Source: Nocardia transvalensis NBRC 15921
GTDB taxonomy: Bacteria > Actinomycetota > Actinomycetes > Mycobacteriales > Mycobacteriaceae
DNA: 64,000 nt
NCBI RefSeq assembly: GCF_000308875.1
Contig: NZ_BAGL01000080.1
Span: 1-64,000, forward strand
Direction: 5' to 3'
Below, piece after piece: positions 7,930-20,104 of this stretch. The stretch's first letter is position 1. Each line of letters opens with the position of its first letter. The position numbers and the translations under genes were made by a program. Under the pieces are notes generated by a model, which saw nothing but the letters and a program-made list of their open reading frames with translations, was not told where the DNA came from and ran no database searches.

Positions 7930-8932
7930 TGTCGGGGGACCTGTCCGGTCGGGGCGCCGAACGTGTGGCGCCGGGTGGACACGAACCGGACGACGTCGGC
8001 GATCCAATCCCGATCGGTGCGCAGGGTCATCACCGGGGCGCCGCAGCTGCGCAGCGCCTGTTCGACCTGACCGCGGTGCCGCTCCGCCGCGCGCGCGAAA
8101 TCGCCACGCAGCGTGGGGGTTACGGTGAACTCGCGGGTGCGACCGGTCTCGGGATCGTGCAGCACCACGTCGCCCACGTCGGGCAGATCCAGATCCAGCG
8201 GATCCAGCACCTCCACCCCGAGCAGATCGTGGCGGCCGGAGATGGCGCGCAGCGACCGTTGCCAGTCGATGTCGCCGAGGAAGTCCGAAATCACCACGGC
8301 CAGACCGCGTTTGCGCTGCGGCCGGCGCAGCGACTCGATGGCGCCGCGCAGATCCCCGCGCACGCCGTCGGCCGCGTGTGGTGTGGTGGCGATGGTGCGC
8401 AGCATCGCCTGGGCGTGCACGCGCCCGGTGCGGGCGGGAATGCGGAACAGCCGCTCGCCGTTGGCGACGACCGCGCCGACGCGGTTACCGCCGCCGCTGG
8501 TCAGATACGTGATCGCGGCCGCCGCGGCGACCACCAGATCCCGCTTCTGGCACAGCGCGGTGCCGAAGTCCAGGCTCGCAGACAGGTCGACCACGAGCCA
8601 GGTCTCGAGCTCCCGGTCCGCGATCATCTGCCGCACGTGCGGATAGGTCGTGCGGGCCGTCACCGACCAATCCATCTGGCGCACATCGTCGCCCGGCTGA
8701 TACAGCCGCGCGTCGCCGGGCTCGGAGCCCGGACCCGGGATGAGGCCCAGGTGATCTCCGTGCAGGACGCCGTCGAGGCGGCGGCGCACGGTCAGTTCGA
8801 GGGTCTTCAGCGCCGCCGTCAGCCGCGGGTCGTTCAGCTGACCGGAACGGAAGGAGGGCGGGGCCGCTGTCTCTCTGCTCGGTGGGATCTTCGGTGAATT
8901 CGTCACGGGCGCAACCGGTTCCGGTCCTCCGT

Positions 8933-8936
<4 letters not shown>
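7926..8936 (-). CDS. DUF58 protein (Rv1480-like), MoxR partner
   Basis: The 336-residue cytosolic protein has the DUF58 hallmark LYQPGDDVRQMDWSVTARTT, followed by a degenerate VWA-like fold with WLVVDLSASLDFG and LAVVISDFLGD. It is part of the MoxR-DUF58-VWA gene set and is translationally coupled at both ends: its GTG start (8936) overlaps the moxR stop as GTGA, and its stop overlaps the VWA start in the same way. The biochemical role is unproven; it is inferred to act with MoxR as an adaptor. The N-terminal 35 residues are Pro/Ser-rich and poorly conserved-looking. Confidence 0.9.
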
Positions 8937-10117
<1,181 letters not shown>

Positions 10118-10358
10118 CCCCGCTTTCGCCTAGTACCGCCCCGTGGGGCCCGCCGCTGCCTCTGTGGTTCGTCACCCCGGTGCGCCCGCCACCGCGTCCG
10201 CGGCCGGCCCGGCATCACCCGGCGTGTTCCCCACCACTATTCCAGGTTCGACATCCTCCCCCAACGCAGCCAGGGGATTCCGACACGCCGCTCGTCCAGC
10301 GGCCTGTCGCGCAACACACGCGACGTGGTGAACCCTAACGCAAAACGCGTCGTCCGCG

Positions 10359-10385
10359 CCTGAGAGGACACTGGGAGTCCTCAGG
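10359..10385 (-). terminator. Hairpin at the 3' end of ripA
   Basis: cctgagaggac and gtcctcagg pair around the loop actggga, with a two-base bulge, directly at the ripA stop codon. No U-tract follows. It may stabilise or partly end the ripA transcript before moxR. Confidence 0.4.
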
Positions 10386-11784
10386 TGAGCAATCGCACCG
10401 CATACGGCATGATGCCCCCCTCGCGCACCGGCGAAACCTTCACCACATCGCCGGATTCGGGCGCCTCCACCATCGTGCCGTCGCCCAGGTACAACGCCAC
10501 GTGCTCGCTGCCGCTCGATCCCCAGAACAGCATGTCGCCGCGTTCGCGCTCGTCGACCGGCACCCGGGTGCCCATCGTGTACTGGTAGCCGCTGTAGTGC
10601 GGCAGCGCGATGCCGACCCCGGCGAACGCGTAGATCATCAGTCCCGAGCAGTCGAAACCGACCTTGTCGAAATCGCCGTAGCTGTCGGCGACGCCGCCGT
10701 CGTGGATGCCCAGGGTCGGCCCGTTCTCGTCGCCGCCGCCCCAGGAGTAGGTGACGCCCAGCTGGGACATCGCCCGGTCGACCACGGTCTCCACCAGCTC
10801 CGACCGGCTGCCGGAGGGCCGGTGCGGCGTGGGCATCGAGGCCCGCGGCGGCGGCGCGTTGTCGAGCTGGGTGTGCGGGCGCTTGCCCGAGCCCACGCGC
10901 GCGGCCTGCTCGTGGGCCGCCTGGTCGGCCGCGGCACGCGCCGCCGCCGCGGCCTGGGCGGCCGCCTGCTCGGCCGCCCGCTGCCGATCCCAGGACAGGA
11001 ACGCGTCGCGCTGCCCCTGTAGTCCCGCGACCCGCTGGCGGGCCTCGTCGAGGCGCCGCTGCGCCGAATCCCGCTGCTGCTGAAGCGCGTTGCGCTGCTC
11101 GGCCTGTTGCCGCTGGGCGGCCTGCGCCGCGGCGACCGCCCGCTGGGCCTCGTTCTTCTTCTGCTCGGCGGCCGCCGCGGCGGTGTCGGCGACCTGTTTC
11201 GCCTGGCGCGCGGCCGAATCCCGGTTCGCCTGCTCGACCTGGGCCCGGCGTAATCGCTCCAGCGCATCCTGCCGGGACTTCGACGCCAGGCCGAGCAGTT
11301 GCGCGCGATCGAGCGCGATGGCCGGATCCGTGCCGGAGAGCACGTTGACCAGCGATCCCGTGCCGGGTTGCGTATAGGCCTCGATCGCGAACCGGTCGAA
11401 TTCGGTCCGGGCCTGGTCCACGGTCACGCCGGCGGCGGCGAGTTCGCGGCGGCTCGCCTCCACCGCCGCCGCGGCCGCGTCGGCCTCCGCCCGCGCGGCC
11501 TGCAGATCGACGAGCGCCTTGTTCACCGCCTCGCGCTTGCGCGACACCTCGGTGTCGAGCTGCTGCAGCTGCTGTTCGGCGGCCGCGACATCGTTGATCA
11601 GCGTACTGACCTGTGTGACACCGGAATCCACCTGCCCGCCCGCGTCGGCGATGTCGCCGTCGCTCGGATTGGGTGGCGGCGGCGGGACCGCCCCGGCCGC
11701 GGGACTCGAGACCACCAGCGCGACGGCGCACACCAGCAATCCCAGAGCGACTCTGATCGAGGCCCCCTGTCGCCTTGCCCGCAC
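10381..11784 (-). CDS. ripA: RipA-like NlpC/P60 peptidoglycan endopeptidase
   Basis: The 467-residue secreted enzyme cleaves the D-Glu to meso-DAP bond in peptide stems and is needed for daughter-cell separation in mycobacteria. It has a signal peptide (1-32, ending AAGA), a Pro-rich start, a long coiled coil (about 60-295, Ala/Gln-rich) that blocks the active site in relatives, a linker (300-328), and the NlpC/P60 domain (330-467). Catalytic residues are C379 (FDCSGL), H428 (SEHVALYLGDG) and E440 (VEAPESGD), with spacing 49 and 12 as in M. tuberculosis RipA. Only one such gene is here; the adjacent ripB of mycobacteria is missing. The upstream gap 11785-12106 carries two direct repeats. Confidence 0.93.
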   Translation of the reverse strand: MRARRQGASIRVALGLLVCAVALVVSSPAAGAVPPPPPNPSDGDIADAGGQVDSGVTQVSTLINDVAAAEQQLQQLDTEVSRKREAVNKALVDLQAARAEADAAAAAVEASRRELAAAGVTVDQARTEFDRFAIEAYTQPGTGSLVNVLSGTDPAIALDRAQLLGLASKSRQDALERLRRAQVEQANRDSAARQAKQVADTAAAAAEQKKNEAQRAVAAAQAAQRQQAEQRNALQQQRDSAQRRLDEARQRVAGLQGQRDAFLSWDRQRAAEQAAAQAAAAARAAADQAAHEQAARVGSGKRPHTQLDNAPPPRASMPTPHRPSGSRSELVETVVDRAMSQLGVTYSWGGGDENGPTLGIHDGGVADSYGDFDKVGFDCSGLMIYAFAGVGIALPHYSGYQYTMGTRVPVDERERGDMLFWGSSGSEHVALYLGDGTMVEAPESGDVVKVSPVREGGIMPYAVRLLT

Positions 11785-11923
11785 CGCACACCTCCCTGGA
11801 TCCGGATCCGGCTCCCGGGGAAGTCGAGACGCTCACCGGGACTGCGCGGGGCGATCGGTCACCGGCATCGCCTCACGAGTACCAGCAGAACCCCTGCATA
11901 CCACCGGTCGCTCATGCCTCACA

Positions 11924-11970
11924 CGACACTTCTTCCCCATGCGTGTCATTCGAAACCGTACGACACTTCT
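11924..11970. repeat. Direct repeats in the ripA upstream region
   Basis: cgacacttct occurs at 11924-11933 and again at 11961-11970 (37 bp apart), with a related inverted gtgtcatt between them. It lies 140-185 bp upstream of the ripA start in the 11785-12106 gap. This could be a regulator site. No c-di-AMP (ydaO) riboswitch signature was found there. Confidence 0.35.
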
Positions 11971-12106
11971 CTCACAGAAAAAATAAGGGCAGGGGAATGC
12001 CAGGGATGTAATTTACAGGTAGCTGCGCGATAGCTTGATGGGCCTGCGGATTCGGGCACCCGAAACAGACCGAATGCCCGGAAAGTAGGGGTGATTACAG
12101 GGTGTC

Positions 12107-12628
12107 TCAGGCAGGTGCGGGCGCGGCGCGCCGGGCCTTGACCCAGTACAGCGCGCCGATGACGACCAGCAGCGCCGCCAGCAACACCGACGTCGCCACG
12201 GTCGGCGACACCTTCTGCGGCGCCTCGAGGCGGCCGACGACGATCTGCGCGGCCGTATCGGCGTGTCCGACGCCCTTGCCCTTCGCCGGATCCTCGGCCC
12301 ACTCCAGGCGCGCCCGGGGGATCGAATCGCTGTAGGTACCGACCATGTCGTCGCTGAACACGGCCACCGTGCCGCGTTCCGTCTTGCCCACCGCGGTCGC
12401 CAGATCGCGCAGGTCCGACTCGCGGCCTTTGTTGCCCTGCACCACCACGATGCTGAGCGGGATCCCCTGCTCGCGCGCGTCGCCGGCGATCGCCGCCAGC
12501 GCGCCCTCGCTCTGCTTCTGCCCCTTCGGCGTGGCCACGTGGTCGTCCGCGAGGTCCTTGAGGATCGCGTTCAGATCCGTATCGGGCGGTAGCGCTGCTT
12601 TGGGCGTGAGGGTGTCAAAGACGGTCAT
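12107..12628 (-). CDS. Rv1476-family single-pass membrane protein
   Basis: The 173-residue protein has a soluble N-terminal domain and one C-terminal membrane helix (SVLLAALLVVIGALYWV) followed by basic residues KARR. The domain includes LSIVVVQGNKGRESDLRDLA and RGTVAVFSDDMVGTYSDSI, which resemble the small TPM-like fold of the mycobacterial Rv1476 protein. Placement next to ripA and opposite acn matches that neighbourhood. Function is unknown; inferred to belong to envelope homeostasis. ATG 12628 (TVFDTLTPKAALPPDTD) fits the family better than the in-frame start at 12670. Confidence 0.8.
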   Translation of the reverse strand: MTVFDTLTPKAALPPDTDLNAILKDLADDHVATPKGQKQSEGALAAIAGDAREQGIPLSIVVVQGNKGRESDLRDLATAVGKTERGTVAVFSDDMVGTYSDSIPRARLEWAEDPAKGKGVGHADTAAQIVVGRLEAPQKVSPTVATSVLLAALLVVIGALYWVKARRAAPAPA

Positions 12629-12805
12629 CTTCCATCCGGTCAGTCGAGCCGCCCAGGGGGCGGCGGGCATCCAACACTCTTCAGGCGATCAGCTTGCTGA
12701 TGAAGGCACGCCGGAACCGGCCACTCCGACGGGCTCGAGAGCACAGTACGCGACAGGAGGATGATGGTTGCTGGCACGGCACGCGTGCGTGCCCCCCGCG
12801 TTTCA

Positions 12806-12821
12806 CAGGACAAGCGTACTG
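12806..12821 (+). promoter_or_regulatory. AcnR operator upstream of aconitase
   Basis: CAGGACaagCGTACTG is a full match to CAGNAC-N3-CGTACTG, the AcnR binding motif described upstream of acn in corynebacteria and mycobacteria. It lies 108 bp before the aconitase ATG, with the regulator gene just downstream of acn. The sequence match is seen; repression of acn by AcnR follows from the known system. Confidence 0.75.
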
Positions 12822-12928
12822 TTAGGGTTGAACGTACGAGGCGCACAGCCCAGACTGCGCCCTCGACCGGGCCATCGGCACAGCCCCGCCGGTGGCCGAG
12901 AGACTCACCGACGAGTGGAGCTGAACGT

Positions 12929-15745
<2,817 letters not shown>

Positions 15746-15763
15746 CATGCCGGCCGTGGCGTC

Positions 15764-15788
15764 TGCCCCCGAATCCCCTTCGGGGGCA
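15764..15788 (+). terminator. Terminator hairpin after acnA
   Basis: A perfect 10-bp stem, tgcccccgaa pairing with ttcgggggca around the loop tcccc, starts 18 bp after the acnA stop. There is no T-run, which is common in this GC range. Confidence 0.75.
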
Positions 15789-15893
15789 GGCCCGATCGCT
15801 CGTCGCTAGTGTGGGACCCCCGCTACCCGCCTTCGTCCTACCCGGCGGAGGCCGGGAGCGGGGGTTTCGCGCACACCCGCTTGGAGGAGCCCC

Positions 15894-16460
15894 ATGCCGA
15901 AGGTCAGTGACGACCACCTCGCCGCCCGGCGTAGCCAGATCCTCGACGGTGCACGCCGCTGCTTCGCCGAATACGGATACGAGGGCGCGACGGTGCGCCG
16001 CCTCGAGGACGCCATCGGACTCTCGCGCGGGGCGATCTTCCACCACTTCCGGGACAAGGACGCGCTGTTCCTCGCCCTGGCCCACGAGGACGCGGCCCGC
16101 ATGGCCGAGGTGGCGGCCACCCAGGGTCTGGTGCAGGTGATGCGCGATATGCTCGCGCGCCCTGAGGATTTCGACTGGCTCGGCACCCGGCTCGAGATCG
16201 CCCGGCGCCTGCGCACCGATCCCGAATTCCGCGCCAACTGGGAGCAGCGGTCCGAGGAGCTGACCGCCGCCACCATCGCCCGCCTCGAACGCCGCAAGGC
16301 GGCCGGCGCCCTGCGCGAGGACGTCCCCACCGATGTCCTGCTCGGCTATCTCGACCTGGTGCTAGACGGGCTCATCGCCCGCATCGCCTCCGGTCACGCC
16401 AACGACAACCTCTCCGCCGTGCTGGACCTCGTGGAAGCCTCGGTACGCCGCACGCGCTGA
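15894..16460 (+). CDS. acnR: TetR-family repressor AcnR
   Basis: The 188-residue regulator has an N-terminal HTH of the TetR type: RRSQILDGARRCFAEYGYEG, then TVRRLEDAIGLSRGAIFHHF and RDKDALFLALA. Position directly after acn, and resemblance to Rv1474c and corynebacterial AcnR, identify it as the aconitase repressor. Its predicted operator (12806-12821) is present in the acn promoter region. In corynebacteria AcnR responds to citrate and controls acn. ttggagg lies 8 bp before the ATG, and an intrinsic terminator follows the stop. Confidence 0.9.
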   Translation: MPKVSDDHLAARRSQILDGARRCFAEYGYEGATVRRLEDAIGLSRGAIFHHFRDKDALFLALAHEDAARMAEVAATQGLVQVMRDMLARPEDFDWLGTRLEIARRLRTDPEFRANWEQRSEELTAATIARLERRKAAGALREDVPTDVLLGYLDLVLDGLIARIASGHANDNLSAVLDLVEASVRRTR

Positions 16461-16463
16461 GAG

Positions 16464-16484
16464 TTCCCGTCCGGGAAGGTTTTT
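16464..16484 (+). terminator. Intrinsic terminator after acnR
   Basis: ttcccg and cgggaa pair around a very short loop and are followed by ggttttt, 3 bp after the acnR stop. It separates acnR from the convergent hydrolase gene. Confidence 0.65.
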
Positions 16485-16488
16485 CGGC

Positions 16489-17238
16489 TCAGGCCGCGGC
16501 GACTCCTGCCGAGCGGTCGAGGAAAAGTCGGATGGCGGCCGTCGCCTCGTCGACATGGCTGAGATAGAGGTCGTGGCCCGCGCCCTCGATCACGGCCAGG
16601 TCGGTATTCGGGCGCCGGCGCACCATCTCCCGCGCATGGCCGGGCGGGACCACCGGGCTCTCGCCACCCAGCAGGAGCAGGGCCGGGTGCGTGCTCCCGG
16701 TCCAGTCGGCCCACCAGTCTCCGATGACGCCGCGCTTCACCGCGCGCATATCGTCGGCATTCCACCGGAAATACCAACCGTTCTCGTCTTCCGCCGCGCT
16801 TTCCAGGAAATGGAACGGCACTCCCATCGAGGCCGCCTCGCTCAGCGTGTCCCGCATCTCGGTGAGGCTGCCGAACCGCGCGGGTAACTCGTCCAACCAC
16901 GGGTCGGTGAATTCGCCGGCGACCGCCGGAAAGTCGATAGCGACGAAGGATTCGACCAGATGCGGGTGCCGCGCGGCCAATTGATACGCGTTGATCGCAC
17001 CCAGCGAATGCCCGATGACGGAAACGGGACCCACTCCCAGCGCCTCGACGGCCGCGGCGGTGTCGGCGACGAATGCGGCCCGGGAATAGTCGGCGGAGGT
17101 GTCGGAGCGGCCGTGGCCGCGTTGGTCGAGGGCGATGACGCGCCGCCCGAGGCGCCGGGCCAGCGGCTCCCAGCCCCGGCCGCGGCCGAAGGCGCCGTGC
17201 AGCGCCAGCACCGGCCGCCCCGGACCGTCGAAGTCCAC
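16489..17238 (-). CDS. Alpha/beta hydrolase, possibly with a frameshifted N-terminus
   Basis: This is a 249-residue hydrolase core. PVLALHGAFGRGRGWEPLA carries the HG oxyanion motif, VIALDQRGHGRSD follows, the nucleophile elbow is SVIGHSLGAINAY, and the late histidine is in EGAGHDLYLSHVDEA. The GTG at 17238 is the only start in this frame. An ATG at 17282 in the neighbouring frame gives MTDYLTTP, and the present frame continues EGIRLAYVDFDG, so the two join into a typical hydrolase N-terminus if one base is added in the 4-base run at 17260-17263. The intact gene may therefore be 16489-17282. It is divergent from the padR gene. Confidence 0.75.
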   Translation of the reverse strand: MDFDGPGRPVLALHGAFGRGRGWEPLARRLGRRVIALDQRGHGRSDTSADYSRAAFVADTAAAVEALGVGPVSVIGHSLGAINAYQLAARHPHLVESFVAIDFPAVAGEFTDPWLDELPARFGSLTEMRDTLSEAASMGVPFHFLESAAEDENGWYFRWNADDMRAVKRGVIGDWWADWTGSTHPALLLLGGESPVVPPGHAREMVRRRPNTDLAVIEGAGHDLYLSHVDEATAAIRLFLDRSAGVAAA

Positions 17239-17296
17239 GTAGGCGAGCCGGATCCCCTCGGGGTTGTCAGGTAGTCGGTCATGACCGTGACTCTAA

Positions 17297-17346
17297 TCGA
17301 GACTCTCTATTCGAGACAACTCTTTTCGAGATGAGTCGAATCGAGG
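17297..17346. promoter_or_regulatory. Phased TCGAGR repeats between hydrolase and padR
   Basis: TCGAG(A/G) recurs at 17297, 17311, 17326 and 17341, a spacing of 14-15 bp, with TCGAAT at 17336. All lie in the 77-bp gap between the divergent hydrolase and PadR genes. Likely an operator array for the PadR protein; this is inference. Confidence 0.5.
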
Positions 17347-17359
17347 GTAGGGTTATCCC

Positions 17360-17893
17360 ATGCTGGAGCTGAGCATTCTGGGCTTTCTCTACGAGCAGCC
17401 CATGCACGCCTACGAGCTGCGCCAGCGCATCTCGGGGCTGTCCGGCCACATCCGCCCGGTCAGCGACGGTGCGCTGTACCCTGCGGTGAACCGGCTGCGC
17501 GCCGCCGGCTTCGTCGACAAGATGTCCGTTCCGGACGGCGGGCGGCGGTTGCTCTCGCTCACCGAGGCGGGCCGCGCCGAGTTGCTGCGCCGGCTGCGCG
17601 ATCCGGCGGATGTCGAGATCACCGACCGCAACAACTTTCTGATCCTGCTCGCCTTCCTCGGCCACCTGCCCGATCCCGCCGACCAGGCCGCGGTGCTGCG
17701 CCGCCGCCTCGACTTCTACGAGCAGCCGGCGAGTTACTTCTACGACCAGGGCCGCCCCCTGCGGGCGATCGAGATGGACGACCGGTTCCGCCGCGGCATG
17801 CTCTCGCTCGCCGCCGCCACCCGCCGCGCCGACAAGGACTGGCTGCGCGCCGAACTCGCCGACCTCGAACAGGCCCCCGGCCGGGAGGCCTAG
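17360..17893 (+). CDS. PadR-family transcriptional regulator
   Basis: The 177-residue protein has the PadR winged helix at the N-terminus: MLELSILGFLYEQPMHAYEL, LYPAVNRLRAAGFVD, and a wing with DGGRRLLSLTEAGRAEL. The C-terminal half (90-177) is the Vir/PadR helical dimer domain. These regulators usually repress a divergent or adjacent gene and themselves. The repeats in the short upstream gap are the likely binding region, and the divergent hydrolase is the likely target. The inducer is unknown. Confidence 0.85.
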   Translation: MLELSILGFLYEQPMHAYELRQRISGLSGHIRPVSDGALYPAVNRLRAAGFVDKMSVPDGGRRLLSLTEAGRAELLRRLRDPADVEITDRNNFLILLAFLGHLPDPADQAAVLRRRLDFYEQPASYFYDQGRPLRAIEMDDRFRRGMLSLAAATRRADKDWLRAELADLEQAPGREA

Positions 17894-18044
17894 CGATGGC
17901 ACTCGATGCAGAATTGCCACGCGTGCCGCGCCGCACCACGTGCCGACGGGCGGAATCCGCAGCGCCCCAGGCGGTTCCGCCGAACGTGACACGAACCACG
18001 CCGGTTCCGGAAATACCCGGCACATCCTGGAGGTTCGCCGGGTT

Positions 18045-18461
18045 ATGACCTTTTCCGTCCCTGTCACCGTCCGCGGCTACGAACTCGATGTGAACGGCCA
18101 CCTGAATCAGGCCGTGTACCACCAGTACGCCGAGCATGCGCGGTGGGAGGTCCTGCGCGCCGCCGGGCTGGTCCCGGACAAGATGCGGCTGCAGGGTGTG
18201 GGGCCGGTGGTCCTGGAATCGACGGCGAGGTACCTGCGCGAACTGCATCTCGGCGACGAGGTGACGGTCACGTGCGCGTGCGAGTGGGGCGAGGGCAAGG
18301 CATTCCGGATGCGGCAGGAGATCGTCAAGCTGGACGGAACGATCTCGGCGGAATTCGACGTGGTGCTCGGACTGATGGATCTCACCACGCGCAAACTCGT
18401 ACCGAATCCCATAGAGCGATTCCTCGAACTCGCTGACTCGCGCGAGGCGCTCGGTCTCTGA
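18045..18461 (+). CDS. Acyl-CoA thioesterase, 4HBT hotdog family
   Basis: The 138-residue hotdog-fold protein carries the 4-hydroxybenzoyl-CoA thioesterase signature YELDVNGHLNQAVYHQYAEH (catalytic Asp in DVNGHLN), followed by VVLESTARYLRELHLGDEV. It hydrolyses an acyl-CoA; chain and class are not predictable. ATG 18045 is chosen because GGAGG precedes it by 11 bp and the family begins with this strand; the upstream 35-residue extension from 17940 is not conserved-looking. Gap 17894-18044 shows an imperfect hairpin (ggcggaa/ttccgcc) but no gene. Confidence 0.85.
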   Translation: MTFSVPVTVRGYELDVNGHLNQAVYHQYAEHARWEVLRAAGLVPDKMRLQGVGPVVLESTARYLRELHLGDEVTVTCACEWGEGKAFRMRQEIVKLDGTISAEFDVVLGLMDLTTRKLVPNPIERFLELADSREALGL

Positions 18462-18653
18462 TGCACGGTTCGATGCGCGCGTTGAGCGCTCAACTGAAAA
18501 TCTTTCGGCGATAGCGCATTACGGATCGGCTCCGGCTCTCCGCACGTGCACGGGAAATCTCCCGTTGTGAACCGATCGGCACGATCGTGGGGCTATGATC
18601 CAGATCACGCTCGGCTTCCGTGGCAAACCGCGAGCAGATCGGAGACCAGCCCT

Positions 18654-19130
18654 ATGACCGAAACAATTCGCCCGTTCAATCCTGTCGCCGGACCGTCCCC
18701 GGACCGCCGAGATATCGTTCTCCCGTTGTCCGGCTACCTGACGGCAGAGTCGGATCGCGCCATCAGTATCCGCACCGGCGAGGGCACCTGGACCTTCGAT
18801 CGGGCGGATGTGGTGAGCATCGATGACGGCGACGGCGAACGCGGCCGTCCGGAAGTGCCGGGCCGCGCGGTCCGCGTCCGGGTACGCCCCGGCGCCACCG
18901 CCGATTTCACCCAGCGACGGCGGATCGACCTGACCGACCGCCCGATGACGTTGGCGCACCAGCACTCCCCCGCCCTCGGCGACGACGCGCTGCGGCGTCT
19001 CACCGAGGACTGGGCCCGCGAGCTGCGCCTGCCCACGTCACCCGGTATCGGGGGCGCCACCTTCACCTTCTGCCAGACCCGCACCTCCGCGCGCAGCGAC
19101 GACGGCACGGCCTGCGACAGTCTGGACTGA
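18654..19130 (+). CDS. Candidate precursor of an ATP-grasp-modified peptide (graspetide-like), 158 residues
   Basis: The family is not recognised. Residues 1-30 are Pro-rich. Residues 25-100 look like a small beta domain (ISIRTGEGTWTFDRADVVSI, RAVRVRVRPG). Residues 101-129 look helical (LGDDALRRLTEDWARELRLP). After SPGIGG the protein ends in a tail of different composition, TFTFCQTRTSARSDD then GTACDSLD: several Thr and Ser, four Asp, two Cys. The next gene, 11 bp downstream, is a microviridin-type ATP-grasp ligase, whose known relatives join Ser/Thr side chains to Asp/Glu in a precursor C-terminus. That makes this protein the natural substrate candidate, though it is about twice the usual precursor length and no transporter or protease is near. 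ATG 18654 fits (ggagaccagccct upstream); the longer frame from 18546 reads through non-coding-like sequence. Confidence 0.55.
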   Translation: MTETIRPFNPVAGPSPDRRDIVLPLSGYLTAESDRAISIRTGEGTWTFDRADVVSIDDGDGERGRPEVPGRAVRVRVRPGATADFTQRRRIDLTDRPMTLAHQHSPALGDDALRRLTEDWARELRLPTSPGIGGATFTFCQTRTSARSDDGTACDSLD

Positions 19131-19141
19131 GGTCACGTCCC

Positions 19142-20104
19142 ATGGCCGTCCACCCGGCAGGTTCGGTCCTGATCGTCACCGAGACCGACGACCTGCACGC
19201 CGACGCGATGACGGCCACACTGCGAAAACATCATCAGCTCGGTCCGATTCGCCTGGATATGCGCGAGTTCCCGCGCGCCGGGGGCAGTTTCCGCCTCGAC
19301 CGCGCGGGCACCGCTCGCTCGCTGTCGCAGGTGGTCGGGCTCGATGACGTCACCGCAGTGTGGTGGCGTCGTCCACATCGATGCGCCGTACCCGGCAGCG
19401 TCAGCGGCGCCGACGACGACTTCCGGCAGGCCGAGTGCGACGGCTTCCTGCAGGGCCTGCTGTGGTCGATCCCCGCGGTCTGGGTGAACGATCCGGGGGC
19501 CGACCGCACCGCGACCCGCAAGATCGTGCAGCTGGAGACCGCGCGGCGCAGCGGATTCGCCATTCCGGAGACCCTGATCACCAACGATCCCGACGAGGCG
19601 CGCAGCTTCGTCGGCTCGCGCCGCGGCGCGGTGGTCTACAAGCGCACCGGTACCGGCCGCGCGGAATTCTCCGAGACCCGGCTGATCCTGCCGTCGGACC
19701 TGGACCGGCTAGGTACCATCCGTTCCGCGCCGACCACCTTCCAGGACTACATCGACGCCGAGTGCGATCTGCGCGTGGTGTGGATCGACGGGATCGAATG
19801 GGCGGTGCGCATCGACTCGCAAGCCGGTGTGGGACGGGTGGATTCGCGCCTGGACACCTCGGTGGACTTCGCCCCGGCGCGGCTGCCCGCGTCGGTGAGC
19901 AAATCGCTCGCCACGCTGATGGGCGCCCTCGGGCTGGCGTTCGGGGTCCTCGACATCCGGCTCGGCGTGGACGGCGAGTACTACTTCCTCGAGGTGAACC
20001 CGCAGGGCCAGTTCGCCTACCTGGAGATCAAGACCGGGCTGCCGATCTTCGAGAGCCTCGCCAACTACCTCGTCCTCGGCGACGCGGCGGTTCCGGACTA
20101 CTGA
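19142..20104 (+). CDS. ATP-grasp peptide ligase (MvdC/MvdD, graspetide synthetase family)
   Basis: The 320-residue ligase matches microviridin-type ATP-grasp enzymes across its length. Signatures are VLIVTETDDLHADAM (N-terminal domain), VTAVWWRRPHR, a central VWVNDPGADRTATRKIVQLE, TFQDYIDAECDLRVVWIDGI, and the metal/ATP site FGVLDIRLGVDGEYYFLEVN followed by PQGQFAYLE. These enzymes use ATP to form ester or amide links between side chains of a ribosomal peptide. It is 11 bp downstream of the tail-bearing 158-residue gene, probably co-transcribed, and its last 7 bp overlap the convergent marR gene. No second ligase or acetyltransferase, present in microviridin clusters, is seen. Confidence 0.85.
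   Translation: MAVHPAGSVLIVTETDDLHADAMTATLRKHHQLGPIRLDMREFPRAGGSFRLDRAGTARSLSQVVGLDDVTAVWWRRPHRCAVPGSVSGADDDFRQAECDGFLQGLLWSIPAVWVNDPGADRTATRKIVQLETARRSGFAIPETLITNDPDEARSFVGSRRGAVVYKRTGTGRAEFSETRLILPSDLDRLGTIRSAPTTFQDYIDAECDLRVVWIDGIEWAVRIDSQAGVGRVDSRLDTSVDFAPARLPASVSKSLATLMGALGLAFGVLDIRLGVDGEYYFLEVNPQGQFAYLEIKTGLPIFESLANYLVLGDAAVPDY

Noticed and set aside
11785..12106. c-di-AMP (ydaO) riboswitch upstream of ripA
   Set aside because: The conserved ydaO core motifs were not found on the minus strand of this gap.
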